Of a DNA stretch of 64,000 bases, positions 45,272 to 55,297 are shown one piece after another. The DNA is from DB1 sp049323655 (GTDB taxonomy: Bacteria > Desulfobacterota > Desulfobulbia > Desulfobulbales > SURF-16). Position 1 is the stretch's first letter. Each line of letters opens with the position of its first letter. The position numbers and the translations under genes are program-made. The stretch covers positions 1 through 64,000 of the forward strand of contig JBMONO010000043.1 in the NCBI GenBank assembly GCA_049323655.1, read 5' to 3'. Below the pieces are notes generated by a model. It did no database searches. It was not told the origin of the DNA and worked only from the letters and a program-made list of their open reading frames with translations.

Positions 45272-48196
45272 TTAGGCGCCGCCCCCTTCTTTTTCTCCGG
45301 ATTGCCGCCATGAATGGAGAAAGGCGGGGATTTCCGCAGCCGCCATCGGTCTGGCGAAAAGATAGCCTTGGGCCTGGTGGCAGCCGCATTGTCTGACAAA
45401 GGCGAGCTGCTCCGCTGTCTCAACCCCTTCAGCGACCACCTGCATGACCAGATGGCGGGCCAGGGCGGCAACACCTGCCACCAGCCGGCCGTCATACTCG
45501 TCATAAAGCGCCTTGCGGACAAAGGGACGGTCGATTTTCAGGGCATGAATGGGCAAATGCTTGAGAAAGGAGAGGGAGTGATAGCCGGAACCGAAATCGT
45601 CGATGGCGATCCTGATGCCGGTGTCCGCCAGCAGCAGGAGAATCATCGCCGTTTTTTGCGGATCAGCCATGATCACCGTTTCGCTGATTTCGATGGTTAA
45701 GCGGGCTGGGTCAAGGTCGGCGCGACGCAGCTCGCCGCTGATGGTCTCCACCAGATTGTCCTCCTGGATCTGGGCGGCGGCAAGGTTCAGGGAGAGGGTG
45801 AGGCGCTCGTCCTGGCAGCCGGCGAGAATTTCCCGGCCCAGCCGGCAGAATTCGGCGAGCAGTCGCCGTCCCATGAGGGCCATCAGGCCGGCATCCTCGC
45901 AGACCTGCAGAAAACCGGCTGGTTCGAGGATGCCGCGTTCGGCATGGCGCCAGCGGGCCAGGGCCTCGAAGCCGTCCACCTCCATGGTGGCAAGATTGAT
46001 GATGGGCTGAAAGAAGAGGGTGAACTGCTCGGCGGCAAGCCCCCGGCGGATCTCTTCCTCGCGGACGAGCCGTTCCTGGGCGTATTCGTGCATGAGGGTC
46101 GAGAAGAAGTGAATCCGGTTTTTCCCCTGTTGTTTGGCCTGGTACATGGCCTGATCGGCGTTGGCGATGAGGGTGTCGCTGTCGGTGCCGTCATCGGGAT
46201 AGACCGCCATGCCGATGCTGCCGCCAACGGCGAGGTGCTGGTTCTGATAAGGAAACGGAGTGGCCAGGGATTTCAGAATCCGTTCGGCGATGGTCAAGGC
46301 GAAATCCTCGCTGTCGAGATCACCGATAATGGCGACGAATTCGTCGCCGCCGATCCGGCAGACCGTGTCCTCGGGCCGGAAGAGGGTTTTGAGTCGCTGG
46401 GCCACCCCCTTTAACACCGCGTCGCCGGCGGCATGACCCAGGGTATCGTTGATGGTTTTGAAATTATCCAGATCCATGAACAGGACCACCACTTTCTTGC
46501 GGCGGCGTCCGGCATGGGCGATGGCAATGTGCATCTGATCTTTCAGCAGCAGCCGGTTCGGCAGGCCGGTAAGGGCATCGTGCATGGCCTGGTGGCGAAT
46601 GATCATCTCCTGTTTCTTCTGGTCGCTGATGTCGCGAAAGGAGGCGATATAATACTCTCGTTGCTGCTCCTTTTCCTCCATCCTGGCAATGGCGAGCCAC
46701 AACGGGATGATGGCGCCGTCCCGGCGGCGGCAGAAAACCTCCCCGGCCCACGCCCGGCTGTTTCGGAGAGCGGTGATGATGGAATGGTAAAAGGTTGCCT
46801 CGTGGTTGCCGCTGTCGAAAACGGCGATGGGGGTTGCCGGGAGGGTGTCCGGCGCATGACCGACGATACGGCCGGCGGCCGGATTGGCCTTGAGGATGCG
46901 GCCGCAGTCATCGGCCACCAGGATGCCTTCCAGGGCATGGGAAAAGGCATTGCCCATGAGGAGCAGTTCGGCGTTGGCGCGGGTCAGAGCCGCGGTCCGC
47001 TCCCTGACCCGGTTTTCCAGCTGTTCGTTGGCGATTTTCAGGAGTTTTTCGCTGCTCTGGAGCAGTTCGAAACTGTCCCGCAGCTCCCGCTGCTTGTCGC
47101 AGAGCGAGTCGGCCATTCGATTGAAGGAGGCGGCGAGCTGACCGACCGGGTCGCGGGCCGGCATGTCGATCCGCACGGTCAGCTCGCCGTCCGCCAGTCT
47201 CTTGGTTCCCTGGATCAGGCGGCTGATCCGGCGGGCAAGCACGGTGTTGATGAAAAAGGCGAAAAAAACGGCAAAGAGCACGCTGATCGTGGCGAGGGTC
47301 AGAAACTGGCGCTGTTTCCGGTCGGAGGCCTCTTCCAGGGCGCGGCGCTGCCCTTCCAGCTCGTCGCGTTCGCGGTCGACCAGCTCCTTTTGGTGGATGC
47401 GTAATTCGTCCCAGATCGTCGCAATGGCGGCCTCCTCCTCGCCGGCCAGCGACATGGTCGGGTAGGTTTGCCAGGTTTCATAGACATGGGGCAGGTTGAC
47501 CCGCAGGGTGTGAAGGAGGTTGTTGAGATCGGCCAATGCGCGTCGCGTTCCCGGTCCATCCGGACCGCTTTCCTGCAGTTCGTGGATCTGCTCGTCGGCG
47601 AGATCGAGGAGGGTGAGAACGGTTTCGAGCTGGCGGCTGTCGCCGGACAGGTATTTTTCGATCATGCGCTCCAGGCCGGTCAGTTCGCTCAAGAGCGCCT
47701 TGACGAAATCCGGAGCAAGGGGAGCCGGGGTGCTGTACGACAGTTCGGCAAAGGCCGCATGAAGCCGGGAAAAGTGAGCGTGGATCTGCGGCAGCAGGCC
47801 GACGGTGAAATCGATCTGTTGCTGCCCGGCCTCCAACAGACTGACAATACCCTGGCGGATGGCGGCCCGGCTCTCCTCCACCGTTTTTTTCTCCGGACGT
47901 TGCGGGGCGATCCGGCTCAGGCCCTGATCGATCCGGCTCGAGAGATTGCTGAGGGCTGCGAGAATTTCATCGGCAATGACGACCTCAAGGCGACTGTCTT
48001 TCTGGTAAAGCAGCGAGGCATGCAGCAGGGCGTTGTCGATCTGATTGAGCGCCAGCAGACGGTTTTGCAGGCTGCTGGTCATGCTGTTCATCTGCCGGGT
48101 GGTCGCCTCGCCGAACCGGACGGCAAGGGTTGCCAGCAGAACAACCAGCAGCACCAGCAGCAAAAAACCGGCATTGCGCAGATAGTGATACGGCAT
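45272..48196 (-). CDS. Membrane GGDEF-EAL protein with HAMP and PAS domains
   Basis: A 974-residue cyclic-di-GMP enzyme with both synthase and phosphodiesterase domains. TM1 about 8-28, periplasmic helical sensor about 29-295, TM2 about 300-322, HAMP about 323-378, coiled coil, PAS about 405-530, GGDEF about 540-700 with an intact GGDEF and upstream inhibitory RPED, EAL about 715-960. The EAL residues are present (FEALARW, NLAAAQ, SETVIM, DDFGSGYHSL, LKIDRPFV), so both activities look competent. It stands between hisS and an R2 repeat. Confidence 0.94.
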   Translation of the reverse strand: MPYHYLRNAGFLLLVLLVVLLATLAVRFGEATTRQMNSMTSSLQNRLLALNQIDNALLHASLLYQKDSRLEVVIADEILAALSNLSSRIDQGLSRIAPQRPEKKTVEESRAAIRQGIVSLLEAGQQQIDFTVGLLPQIHAHFSRLHAAFAELSYSTPAPLAPDFVKALLSELTGLERMIEKYLSGDSRQLETVLTLLDLADEQIHELQESGPDGPGTRRALADLNNLLHTLRVNLPHVYETWQTYPTMSLAGEEEAAIATIWDELRIHQKELVDRERDELEGQRRALEEASDRKQRQFLTLATISVLFAVFFAFFINTVLARRISRLIQGTKRLADGELTVRIDMPARDPVGQLAASFNRMADSLCDKQRELRDSFELLQSSEKLLKIANEQLENRVRERTAALTRANAELLLMGNAFSHALEGILVADDCGRILKANPAAGRIVGHAPDTLPATPIAVFDSGNHEATFYHSIITALRNSRAWAGEVFCRRRDGAIIPLWLAIARMEEKEQQREYYIASFRDISDQKKQEMIIRHQAMHDALTGLPNRLLLKDQMHIAIAHAGRRRKKVVVLFMDLDNFKTINDTLGHAAGDAVLKGVAQRLKTLFRPEDTVCRIGGDEFVAIIGDLDSEDFALTIAERILKSLATPFPYQNQHLAVGGSIGMAVYPDDGTDSDTLIANADQAMYQAKQQGKNRIHFFSTLMHEYAQERLVREEEIRRGLAAEQFTLFFQPIINLATMEVDGFEALARWRHAERGILEPAGFLQVCEDAGLMALMGRRLLAEFCRLGREILAGCQDERLTLSLNLAAAQIQEDNLVETISGELRRADLDPARLTIEISETVIMADPQKTAMILLLLADTGIRIAIDDFGSGYHSLSFLKHLPIHALKIDRPFVRKALYDEYDGRLVAGVAALARHLVMQVVAEGVETAEQLAFVRQCGCHQAQGYLFARPMAAAEIPAFLHSWRQSGEKEGGGA

Positions 48197-48223
48197 TTTA
48201 CAGGCACTTGGCTCGGTTACTGT

Positions 48224-48352
48224 TGATGGTCGCGTAAAAAGTGAAAATCAATCACAGAGACAGCAGAGCGCAAATGGGTAACTAATTGTAATTAAAGATG
48301 TTTTCTCTGCGTCTGCAGTGCGCTCTGTGGTGAAAAAAGACTTTTTACGGGT
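48224..48352 (+). repeat. Dispersed repeat family R2, copy 3
   Basis: TCGCGTAAAAAGTGAAAATCAATCACAGAGACAGCAGAG, the middle TAACTAATTGTAATTAAAGATG, then TTTTCTCTGCGTCTGCAGTGCGCTCTGTGGTGAAAAAAGA. Its middle is nearly identical to copy 5 (60494-60612). Confidence 0.8.
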
Positions 48353-48355
48353 TTG

Positions 48356-49234
48356 TCACTGTTCAAAAACAAGAAAAAAGAGTTCCCCCACCTCGCCGGT
48401 GCCGTAAAGGGGCTGCTGCGCCTCCGGTTCCGCTTTTCTGCCCGCGATCTCATAGCGGGAGACGGCAAAGGGGTGGCGGCCGCCGATGGTGAAACGGACA
48501 TCATCGGCGTGGCCGGTATCGAGGGCGCGGGCGAATTCGATGGTCCAGCCCTTGTCGCGCCAGACGCCCTTGGCCTGGATGTCGGCCCGGCTGCCGGAAG
48601 GGTGCCGCTGTTCGTATTTCGGCACCCGCTCGCCCTTGAAACCGGTGTAGAGCGTGGTATGATAGGCGGCATCACCTTGATCGCCCGGCCGGCTGAGATA
48701 AAAAACGGTGCCGTCCCGGGAGACGAGCATGGTCGAATCCTTCATCTTGTCACCGCGGTAGAGATGCATTTTGTCATCGGCGTAGCCGCTGGGATCGGTG
48801 CGCATGGCCTTCCAGAACCAGATATCCGCCTGGTAGGGGACGGTCTCGCGCAGGGTGAGGCCGAACGGGTAGGAGACCATGCTCCATTTAAGCACCAGCA
48901 CATCCTCGCGTTCCGGCCCGTTGACGTAGGCCCCGATGGCGGCATCCCATTTGAGGGTGCGATGCTCGCGGTTTTCCGTCTCGTCCGCAAAGGCGGCGAG
49001 CAGAAAAATTTTTTCACCGTTGTGGGCGGCCTTGAGGGTGATGTCGATGGCGGCCACCGGATCACGGCTGGTCACCGCCGTGGCCCTGGCCCAGAAGGCC
49101 TCGTCGGCGCGGCCGTCGATGACCGCCTCTTCCGTCACCTTGACGGCCACCAGGTCGGTGGCGCTGGCGGGAGAGGGGGTGGCAATGAGGGTGAACAGGG
49201 TGAAAAGGACAAGGTGGCGCAGGCAGGTGGGCAT
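48356..49234 (-). CDS. Exported DOMON/ethylbenzene-dehydrogenase-gamma-like heme-binding protein
   Basis: A 292-residue exported protein with a signal peptide (LRHLVLFTLFTLIATPSPASA). The mature part follows the pattern of the b-type-heme DOMON domain of dimethylsulfide/ethylbenzene dehydrogenase gamma subunits (VIDGRADEAFWARATAV, KIFLLAAFADETE, DVLVLKWSM, WFWKAMR, GWTIEFARALDTG). The Met/His ligands of heme are plausible but not certain. It may carry electrons in the periplasm. GGAG precedes the ATG. It lies back to back with another DOMON-type gene. Confidence 0.75.
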   Translation of the reverse strand: MPTCLRHLVLFTLFTLIATPSPASATDLVAVKVTEEAVIDGRADEAFWARATAVTSRDPVAAIDITLKAAHNGEKIFLLAAFADETENREHRTLKWDAAIGAYVNGPEREDVLVLKWSMVSYPFGLTLRETVPYQADIWFWKAMRTDPSGYADDKMHLYRGDKMKDSTMLVSRDGTVFYLSRPGDQGDAAYHTTLYTGFKGERVPKYEQRHPSGSRADIQAKGVWRDKGWTIEFARALDTGHADDVRFTIGGRHPFAVSRYEIAGRKAEPEAQQPLYGTGEVGELFFLVFEQ

Positions 49235-49354
49235 GGCCGGTCTCCTGAGATGGTGTGGCTGGGGTGATAACGCCTCGGGCCGGGAGGCCACAGACTCACC
49301 CCTATTATGGAGGAATCCTGCCTGAAAAAGAAAGAGCTATTCGGAGAATTTTCA

Positions 49355-49927
49355 GTGGAAAACCAGACAAAGGGTGATGTCACCCTTTTTAAAGCAGGGC
49401 CGCGGGTTTTCACCCTGCGGCCGTTTGAGCCGGCGCAGACCATTTCCTGGCTGGTGGACGGGACAATCAGTCGGCGCCGCGATGCCCTGCATCTTTTCTA
49501 CCGAGTGACCGGTCCGCTCGAACAGCTGGTTCTTGCCGAACCGGGCCGGCCGCCGCAGCGGCGGGATAATCTTTGGCAGGAGAGTTGTTTTGAGGTGTTT
49601 GTCGGTGCGGCCGGCGGCCCGGGTTACTGGGAGGTTAATCTCGCCCCCTCCGGCGACTGGAATGTCTACCGGTTTACGGGTTACCGGCAGGGGATGCGGC
49701 CGGCGGAAAGGGTTGGAGCCGCCTCCTGCCGGATCAGCCGACAGGAGGGCGAGCTGGTGCTGGAGGCGGACCTTGATATTGCCGGGCTGGAGGCGCCGGG
49801 GCCGCTGCGGGCCGGGGTCAGTACAGTGCTGCTCTTTCTGACCGGCGAGTATTCCTATTGGTCGCTGGCCCATCCGGCCGCCCGGCCTGATTTCCATGAT
49901 CCGCGGGGATTTCTGTTGCGCCTGTAG
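49355..49927 (+). CDS. DOMON-like domain protein
   Basis: About 190 residues, mainly beta, with the DOMON-like family pattern: FTLRPF, ISWLVDGTISRRRDALHLFYRVTGP, the conserved DNLWQESCFEVFVG, WEVNLAPSGDWNVYRF, and a last LAHPAARPDFHDPRGFLLRL. There is no clear signal peptide. DOMON-like proteins may bind heme or sugars. A GTG at 49355 follows GGAG by eight bases; an ATG at 49307 is an alternative without ribosome site. It is divergent from the periplasmic DOMON gene 48356-49234. Confidence 0.75.
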   Translation: MENQTKGDVTLFKAGPRVFTLRPFEPAQTISWLVDGTISRRRDALHLFYRVTGPLEQLVLAEPGRPPQRRDNLWQESCFEVFVGAAGGPGYWEVNLAPSGDWNVYRFTGYRQGMRPAERVGAASCRISRQEGELVLEADLDIAGLEAPGPLRAGVSTVLLFLTGEYSYWSLAHPAARPDFHDPRGFLLRL

Positions 49928-49950
49928 AGCCCGCGCCCGGCCCCCTCCGA

Positions 49951-52650
49951 TCATGATGGCCCCGCCTGTTTGCCGCCGACCCTGGCATGAAAGAGGATGT
50001 CGAGCGCCGCAAAGAGCCGGTTGCTCGTCTCCTCGAACTCGGCGAGCAGGGCTTTCGCCTGCTCGCGGTTGTTGTCGATGCACTGGGCCTTGACTACCTG
50101 CTTGGCGAGGAGATGGACCTGCTTGTGCACCTTTTCCACCTCATCGCACTCCGGCAAGGCGCGGACAAAGGCGGCTTCAGGGCCGTAGAGCCATTTGCCG
50201 AAATCGCACTGCTCGTGGGAAGAAACCTGCTCCAGGGTGAGCTGGCGACCGTACATGACCCCCTCCAGCCGCGCCCGCCAGCCGATATGGGCGCCCTTGA
50301 CCGCGCCGAGGTCGAATTTCCTCTCGCCCAGGGTAAAGGTGTTGACGCTGTCCTTGAGCTCGTCCGCCACCGCCGCCAGCCGGTCGGCGTAAATCTTGGT
50401 CTCCGCCGCATCGGACCAGGTGGTATGGACGCCATCGTTGAGTTTGCGGACGTTGTCGGCGATCTCGGTGACACCGATGGACGCTTCCTGGACCGAGGCC
50501 GCCACTTCGTCACGGATGGCCCCGGTAAAGGAGGAGATGGTCCGCACCACCTCTGCGGCATGGTCGGAGGTGGTGGCCACAGTGCGGGCGATCTCGCCGA
50601 CCGTGGCGGTCTGCTCCTCCACCGCCGCGGCGATGGTGGTGTTGATTTCATCGACCTGGCGGTTGATCTCGTAGGTCTCGGAGATGGCGTCGGACACCGC
50701 CCGGGTGTGGGTCTGGATCTGTCTGATCTGGTGGACGATCTCGCTGGTTGCCGTGGCGGTCTGTTTGGCCAGCTCCTTGACCTCGCTTGCCACCACGGCG
50801 AAGCCCTTGCCGGCCTCGCCGGCCCGGGCCGCCTCGATGGTGGCGTTCAAGGCGAGCAGCTTGGTCTGCTCGGTGATCTCGGTGATCATGCTGATGACAT
50901 TGGAGATACTGGCCGCCGATCCATTCAGCGCATCCATTTTTTCCCGGGAGGAGCGGTTGTTGTCAATGGCCCTGCCGGCCAGTCCCTGGGCTGCCTGGCA
51001 GTTCTGCGCCACCTCTTTGAAGGAGCTGGTCAGCTCTTCCGCCGCCACCGCCACCGAGCGGATGTTGTGGGCCATCTCGACGCTGTTGCCGTTGATCGTC
51101 TCCGCCTCCCCGGCGATTTTGCCGGTGGCGTCGGAGACGAGCTTGATGCTTGTCGAGATCTCCTCCGCCGCGCCGGCGACGATGCCGGCCTGGTGGGCCA
51201 TGGCCTCGGCGGTGGACGACATGGTGGTGGAGGAAGTCCGCAGCCGCTCCGCCGTGAAGGTGAGCAGGGAGCTGTCGCTTGCCACATCGAGCAGGGTTTT
51301 TTTCATGTCGCTGCGCATGCTGTTGAGCGCCGCGCCCAGTCGGCCGATCTCGTTGCCGGAGCGCACGGCAATGGCGGTGGTGAAGTCGCCGGCGCCGAGC
51401 TGCTGGGCAAAAGCGGCGCAGTGGCCGATCGGATCGGCGAATTTTTTTGCGAGCCACATGAAGAAAAGGGCGACCAGCACGGCGATGAGGGTCATGGTCA
51501 GCAATATTTTCAGAAACAGATTGGTCATGGTGGCGGCGATCTGTTTTTGCTGGGCCGCCACCTCAACCTCGATGTCGTCGATATACTCACCGGTACCGAT
51601 GATCCAGCCGAATGGCGCAAAAAGCCGGACATAGGAGAGTTTCGGCTGCTCCTTTGTCACCCCGTCCCTGGTCGGTTTAGGCCACAGGTAATCGACAAAC
51701 CCCTCGCCCGTCTCGCGGGTGACATCGACAAAGGCCTTGAAGAGATTCTCTTTTTTGCCGAGGGCGCAGTTGTATTTCGGATCATCGAGCACCGTGCCGT
51801 CCAGGGCCGGAGAGATGGGGTGCATGACCATTTTCGGATAGGGCGCGCCGGTGTCGTTGATCCAGAAGTAGCCGGTGCCGTTGTTGAAGCGGATCTTGGC
51901 GATATCGCTCTTGCTCTTTTCCCGGGCATCGGCCAGGGCGTCGTCCACGTAAATACCGGTGCCCATGATCCAGCCCCATTCCGGCACCAGCCGGACATAG
52001 GAGAGTTTCGGCTGTTCGCTGGTTAAGCCGTCCTTGGTGGGCTTGGGCCACAGGTAATCGACAAAGCCCTCGCCCCTGGCGCGGGTGACATCGACAAAGG
52101 CCTTGAAGAGATTTTCTTTTTTTCCGAGCGCACAGTTGTATTTCGGATCATCCAGCACCTTGCCGTTCAGGGCCGGGGCGGTGGGGTGCATGATCATCTT
52201 CGGATAGGGCGCGCCGGTATCGTTGACCCAGACGTAGCCCTTGCCGTCGTCGTAACGGATCTTTTCGATCTGGCGCAGGGCCTGTTCCCTGGCCTGTTCT
52301 TCGCTGAGGGTGCCGGCCGCCACCTCCTGCCGGGCCGCGGCGACAATGCCTTCGGCGATGTCGATGATGTTTTTCAGCTCATTGCCGTAGCGTTTTTCCA
52401 GATAACCCCGGTCGGTGGCGTTTTGGTAATTGGCCTGGAGAATTTCATAGGCGATGGTGACATAGCTCTGCAGATTGTTCTGAGCCGCGGTCATTTCCGT
52501 CTGCCGGAACGCCTCGATCTGCCGGTCCCGGTCCGCCGACATGGTGAGATAGATGGTGCCGGTTACCGCCAGCATGGTCAGCACCAGCACCAGGTTGGTG
52601 GCACAAATCAACTGCCAGCGGATGTTCATGGCCTTCAGGGAAAAACGCAT
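49951..52650 (-). CDS. Chemoreceptor (methyl-accepting protein) with two duplicated sCache domains and a C-terminal zinc-binding CZB domain
   Basis: An 899-residue chemoreceptor. TM1 about 9-33, then two tandem sCache_2 sensor domains (about 60-255 and 262-370), TM2 about 375-402, HAMP, signalling domain with the tip helix KLLALNATIEAARAGEAGKGFAVVA, and a CZB domain about 795-880 (SSHEQCDFGKWLYG and VHKQVHLL), which binds zinc. The two sensors share the long run NDTGAPYPKM, DDPKYNCALGKKENLFKAFVDVT and GEGFVDYLWPKPT; the DNA repeat has a period of 366 bases. It senses ligands outside the cell and signals to CheA. Confidence 0.93.
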   Translation of the reverse strand: MRFSLKAMNIRWQLICATNLVLVLTMLAVTGTIYLTMSADRDRQIEAFRQTEMTAAQNNLQSYVTIAYEILQANYQNATDRGYLEKRYGNELKNIIDIAEGIVAAARQEVAAGTLSEEQAREQALRQIEKIRYDDGKGYVWVNDTGAPYPKMIMHPTAPALNGKVLDDPKYNCALGKKENLFKAFVDVTRARGEGFVDYLWPKPTKDGLTSEQPKLSYVRLVPEWGWIMGTGIYVDDALADAREKSKSDIAKIRFNNGTGYFWINDTGAPYPKMVMHPISPALDGTVLDDPKYNCALGKKENLFKAFVDVTRETGEGFVDYLWPKPTRDGVTKEQPKLSYVRLFAPFGWIIGTGEYIDDIEVEVAAQQKQIAATMTNLFLKILLTMTLIAVLVALFFMWLAKKFADPIGHCAAFAQQLGAGDFTTAIAVRSGNEIGRLGAALNSMRSDMKKTLLDVASDSSLLTFTAERLRTSSTTMSSTAEAMAHQAGIVAGAAEEISTSIKLVSDATGKIAGEAETINGNSVEMAHNIRSVAVAAEELTSSFKEVAQNCQAAQGLAGRAIDNNRSSREKMDALNGSAASISNVISMITEITEQTKLLALNATIEAARAGEAGKGFAVVASEVKELAKQTATATSEIVHQIRQIQTHTRAVSDAISETYEINRQVDEINTTIAAAVEEQTATVGEIARTVATTSDHAAEVVRTISSFTGAIRDEVAASVQEASIGVTEIADNVRKLNDGVHTTWSDAAETKIYADRLAAVADELKDSVNTFTLGERKFDLGAVKGAHIGWRARLEGVMYGRQLTLEQVSSHEQCDFGKWLYGPEAAFVRALPECDEVEKVHKQVHLLAKQVVKAQCIDNNREQAKALLAEFEETSNRLFAALDILFHARVGGKQAGPS

Positions 52651-52832
52651 ATTCCTGCTCCTTTAAAATGCTGAGTGGTCGATTTGCCGGCGTCCAGGAT
52701 GTTCAGTCGGATAAACCGTGATGTTGGCTTTCGAGAAAAATCGCAATTGTCATAATAGGCAGATGGGAAAAATAAATTCAAGAAAATCCGCGCGAAAAAT
52801 CGGCTTGCGGTGAAGTCGTGCAAGGCATCCTG

Positions 52833-55118
52833 CTATTCCATGAAGGAGCGGAACACGGCGGCGAAATGTTCCAGGGTGTATGGTTTGGGGATAACGGCGC
52901 AGAAGCCGTAGCGACGGTAATTGGCCATGGCGTCATCATCGGCGTAGCCGCTTGAGACCACCGCCCGGACCTGCGGGTCGATGGCGAGCAGTTCCGCCAG
53001 CGCCTCCCGGCCGCCCATGCCGCCGGGAACGGTGAGGTCGAGAATGACTGCCGCAAAGGGGGCGCCGGCGGCCAAGGCCTGGTGATAGAGTTCAACCGCC
53101 ACCCTGCCGTCACAGGCTAACTCCGGGGTGTAGCCGAGTGCTTTCAGCATCTCAGCGGCCACTTCCCGGACAATGGTTTCATCGTCCATGATGAGGATTT
53201 TACCGGAGCCGCGATAAAGAGCTGTGTTTTCTTCCGTCAGCGCGGAGACTGGCTGGGCCGCTGCCGGCAGACGGAGATGGAAAACCGTCCCCTTGCCGGG
53301 CGCGGAATCGACGGTCAGGGCGCCGCCGTGTTTTTTGGCAATGGAATAGGCGATGGCCAGGCCGAGGCCGGTGCCCCCATCCCTGGTCGTGAAATAAGGG
53401 GTAAAGATCCTGGTTTGCAGTTCCGGGGCAATACCGGGACCGCTGTCCCGCACCGAGATACGAACAGCGGCATCGTTTTTCAGCTCCGGCGTTCCCTCGG
53501 TTGCTGCTGCGATATTGACGGCGGAGACGACGATCTCACCGCCCTCCGGCATGGCCTGCAGGGCATTGATGATCAGGTTCTGCAGGAGGCGACTGATCTG
53601 GCCGCGATCGATGCTGACCGGGAGCAGATCAGCGGCCAGCTCGAAGCGGCAGGCCGTTTTTGCCCCGCAGAGGGCAAAGGCGCAGACATCGCGAATCAGC
53701 CCGGCGACCTCGGTTACCTCTTTGACCGGTGTGCCGCCCTTGGCAAAGGTGAGCAGCTGGCGGGCGAGATCGCTCGCCCGTTTGCAGGCGTTTTCCGTTT
53801 TCGCCAGCAACGCGTCAATGGCGGGGCAGTCGTCGCTTTCCAGACGGGCAAGCGAGATGTTGCCGACGATCGCGGTGAGCAGATTGTTGAAATCATGGGC
53901 AATGCCGCCGGCGAGCACGCCGAGGGACTCGATGTTCCTGGCATTCTGCACCTCCTGTTCCATGAATTTGCGGCGGGTGATGTCGCGGATAATGGCAAGC
54001 AGCCGGATGCCGCCCCCCAGCTCCACGCGGTTCAGGGAGATCTCGGTCTCGATCTGGGGCGTCGCGTCGGTCCGGCAGCGCCATTCAAAAAACTGCGGGG
54101 TGCCGGCCAGGGCCTGGTCGCATTTTTCCGCCATGAGCTGGCGGGAGGGGCGGCCGTCCGGTTGCCGGTCCGGGGAAAAATCGAAAAAATCCCGGGAGAG
54201 CAGGTCCTTTTCCGGACAGCGGAAAACTTCAAGGGTTTTCGGGTTGCAGGCGGCAAAGCGAAAACCATCCAGCAGGACAATGGCGTCATTGGCGGCCTGG
54301 TAGAGGGTGCGGTATTTTTTTTCACTTTCACTGTAGGCGGCCTCTGCCTCGGTCCGCACCCTGATCTCGTGCTGGAGGAGACGATTGGCTTCTTCCAGGC
54401 CTTTGGTCCGTTCCTGCACCAGCCGTTCGAGATCGGCATGGGAGCGGTTCAGGGCCTCCTCGGCGGCCTGTTTTTTTCGGGCGGTGCGCAGACCGTGGTT
54501 GACCATGAAGCCGCCGAGCAGCAGAACAGTGGCGAAAATGAGTCCGGAGAAGGCGGCGATCCTGCGGGAGATGGTCCTGATCTCCTGCTGAACGTCGTCA
54601 AGATAGATGCCGGTGCCGATGATCCACCCCCACGGCTGGAAAACCTTGACAAAGGAGATCTTTGGTACGATGCGGTCCGGATCGTCCTGCCGCTGCCACA
54701 TGTAATCGACATACCCCTCCTGTTGTTCGGCAACAATGGCGACGATCCGCTTGAAGAGGGCATTGCCGGCCGGGTCGACAAAATTTGTCAGCTCCTTGCC
54801 CTCGAGGTCGGTCCGGTAAGGGTGCATCACCATGGCCGGTTGCATGTCGTTGATCCAGAAATAACTCTTGTGGTCGTCGCCGTAGCGGATTTCCCGGATC
54901 TGGCGGATGGCTTTTTGTTTCGCGTCGGCCGGGGCGATTTCGCCCCGTTCCGCCAGCGCGTCGTAAGTGTGCAGGATGTGCCAGGCCGTCTCGGTCAGCT
55001 CGTGGACCATCTCCCTTTTTCGTTCCAGCAGCGCCGTCTCCAGCGAGGGCAGAAAGACCTGATAGACGACCACGACAAAGAGGATGGTGGTCAGCAGGGG
55101 CGGGAAAATGGTCTTCAT
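52833..55118 (-). CDS. sCache hybrid sensor histidine kinase
   Basis: A 762-residue membrane kinase. TM1 about 5-25, an sCache_2 sensor (SYFWINDMQPAMVMHPYRT, EEGYVDYMWQ-type QEGYVDYMWQ, PWGWIIGTGIYLDD) related to those of the neighbouring chemoreceptor, TM2 about 180-205, PAS about 255-370, dimerisation domain with His408 (AHDFNNLLTAI), ATPase with DSGPGIA and GTGLGLAI, and a receiver with Asp694 (ILDLTVPGG). The start at 55118 is the nearest ATG to the transmembrane segment. It may share a ligand with the chemoreceptor. Confidence 0.92.
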   Translation of the reverse strand: MKTIFPPLLTTILFVVVVYQVFLPSLETALLERKREMVHELTETAWHILHTYDALAERGEIAPADAKQKAIRQIREIRYGDDHKSYFWINDMQPAMVMHPYRTDLEGKELTNFVDPAGNALFKRIVAIVAEQQEGYVDYMWQRQDDPDRIVPKISFVKVFQPWGWIIGTGIYLDDVQQEIRTISRRIAAFSGLIFATVLLLGGFMVNHGLRTARKKQAAEEALNRSHADLERLVQERTKGLEEANRLLQHEIRVRTEAEAAYSESEKKYRTLYQAANDAIVLLDGFRFAACNPKTLEVFRCPEKDLLSRDFFDFSPDRQPDGRPSRQLMAEKCDQALAGTPQFFEWRCRTDATPQIETEISLNRVELGGGIRLLAIIRDITRRKFMEQEVQNARNIESLGVLAGGIAHDFNNLLTAIVGNISLARLESDDCPAIDALLAKTENACKRASDLARQLLTFAKGGTPVKEVTEVAGLIRDVCAFALCGAKTACRFELAADLLPVSIDRGQISRLLQNLIINALQAMPEGGEIVVSAVNIAAATEGTPELKNDAAVRISVRDSGPGIAPELQTRIFTPYFTTRDGGTGLGLAIAYSIAKKHGGALTVDSAPGKGTVFHLRLPAAAQPVSALTEENTALYRGSGKILIMDDETIVREVAAEMLKALGYTPELACDGRVAVELYHQALAAGAPFAAVILDLTVPGGMGGREALAELLAIDPQVRAVVSSGYADDDAMANYRRYGFCAVIPKPYTLEHFAAVFRSFME

Positions 55119-55297
55119 GGCATCCCGGCTGCGGATGTCTGGGTGGCGGATGATTGGCATTGTCGAGAGCAATGGGAGAGGGATGTGGATTATATCCGTA
55201 AAAATACCCACTACTATAATACGACACATGGCTTTGCTCGGTCAATGCGCAATAATCGTGTACAAAAGAGGTATAAAGTTTATGTAAAAAAACGGGG

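Noticed and set aside
49987..52026. 679-codon plus-strand open frame
   Set aside because: Antisense shadow of the chemoreceptor; Gly/Asp/Val-rich without any domain.
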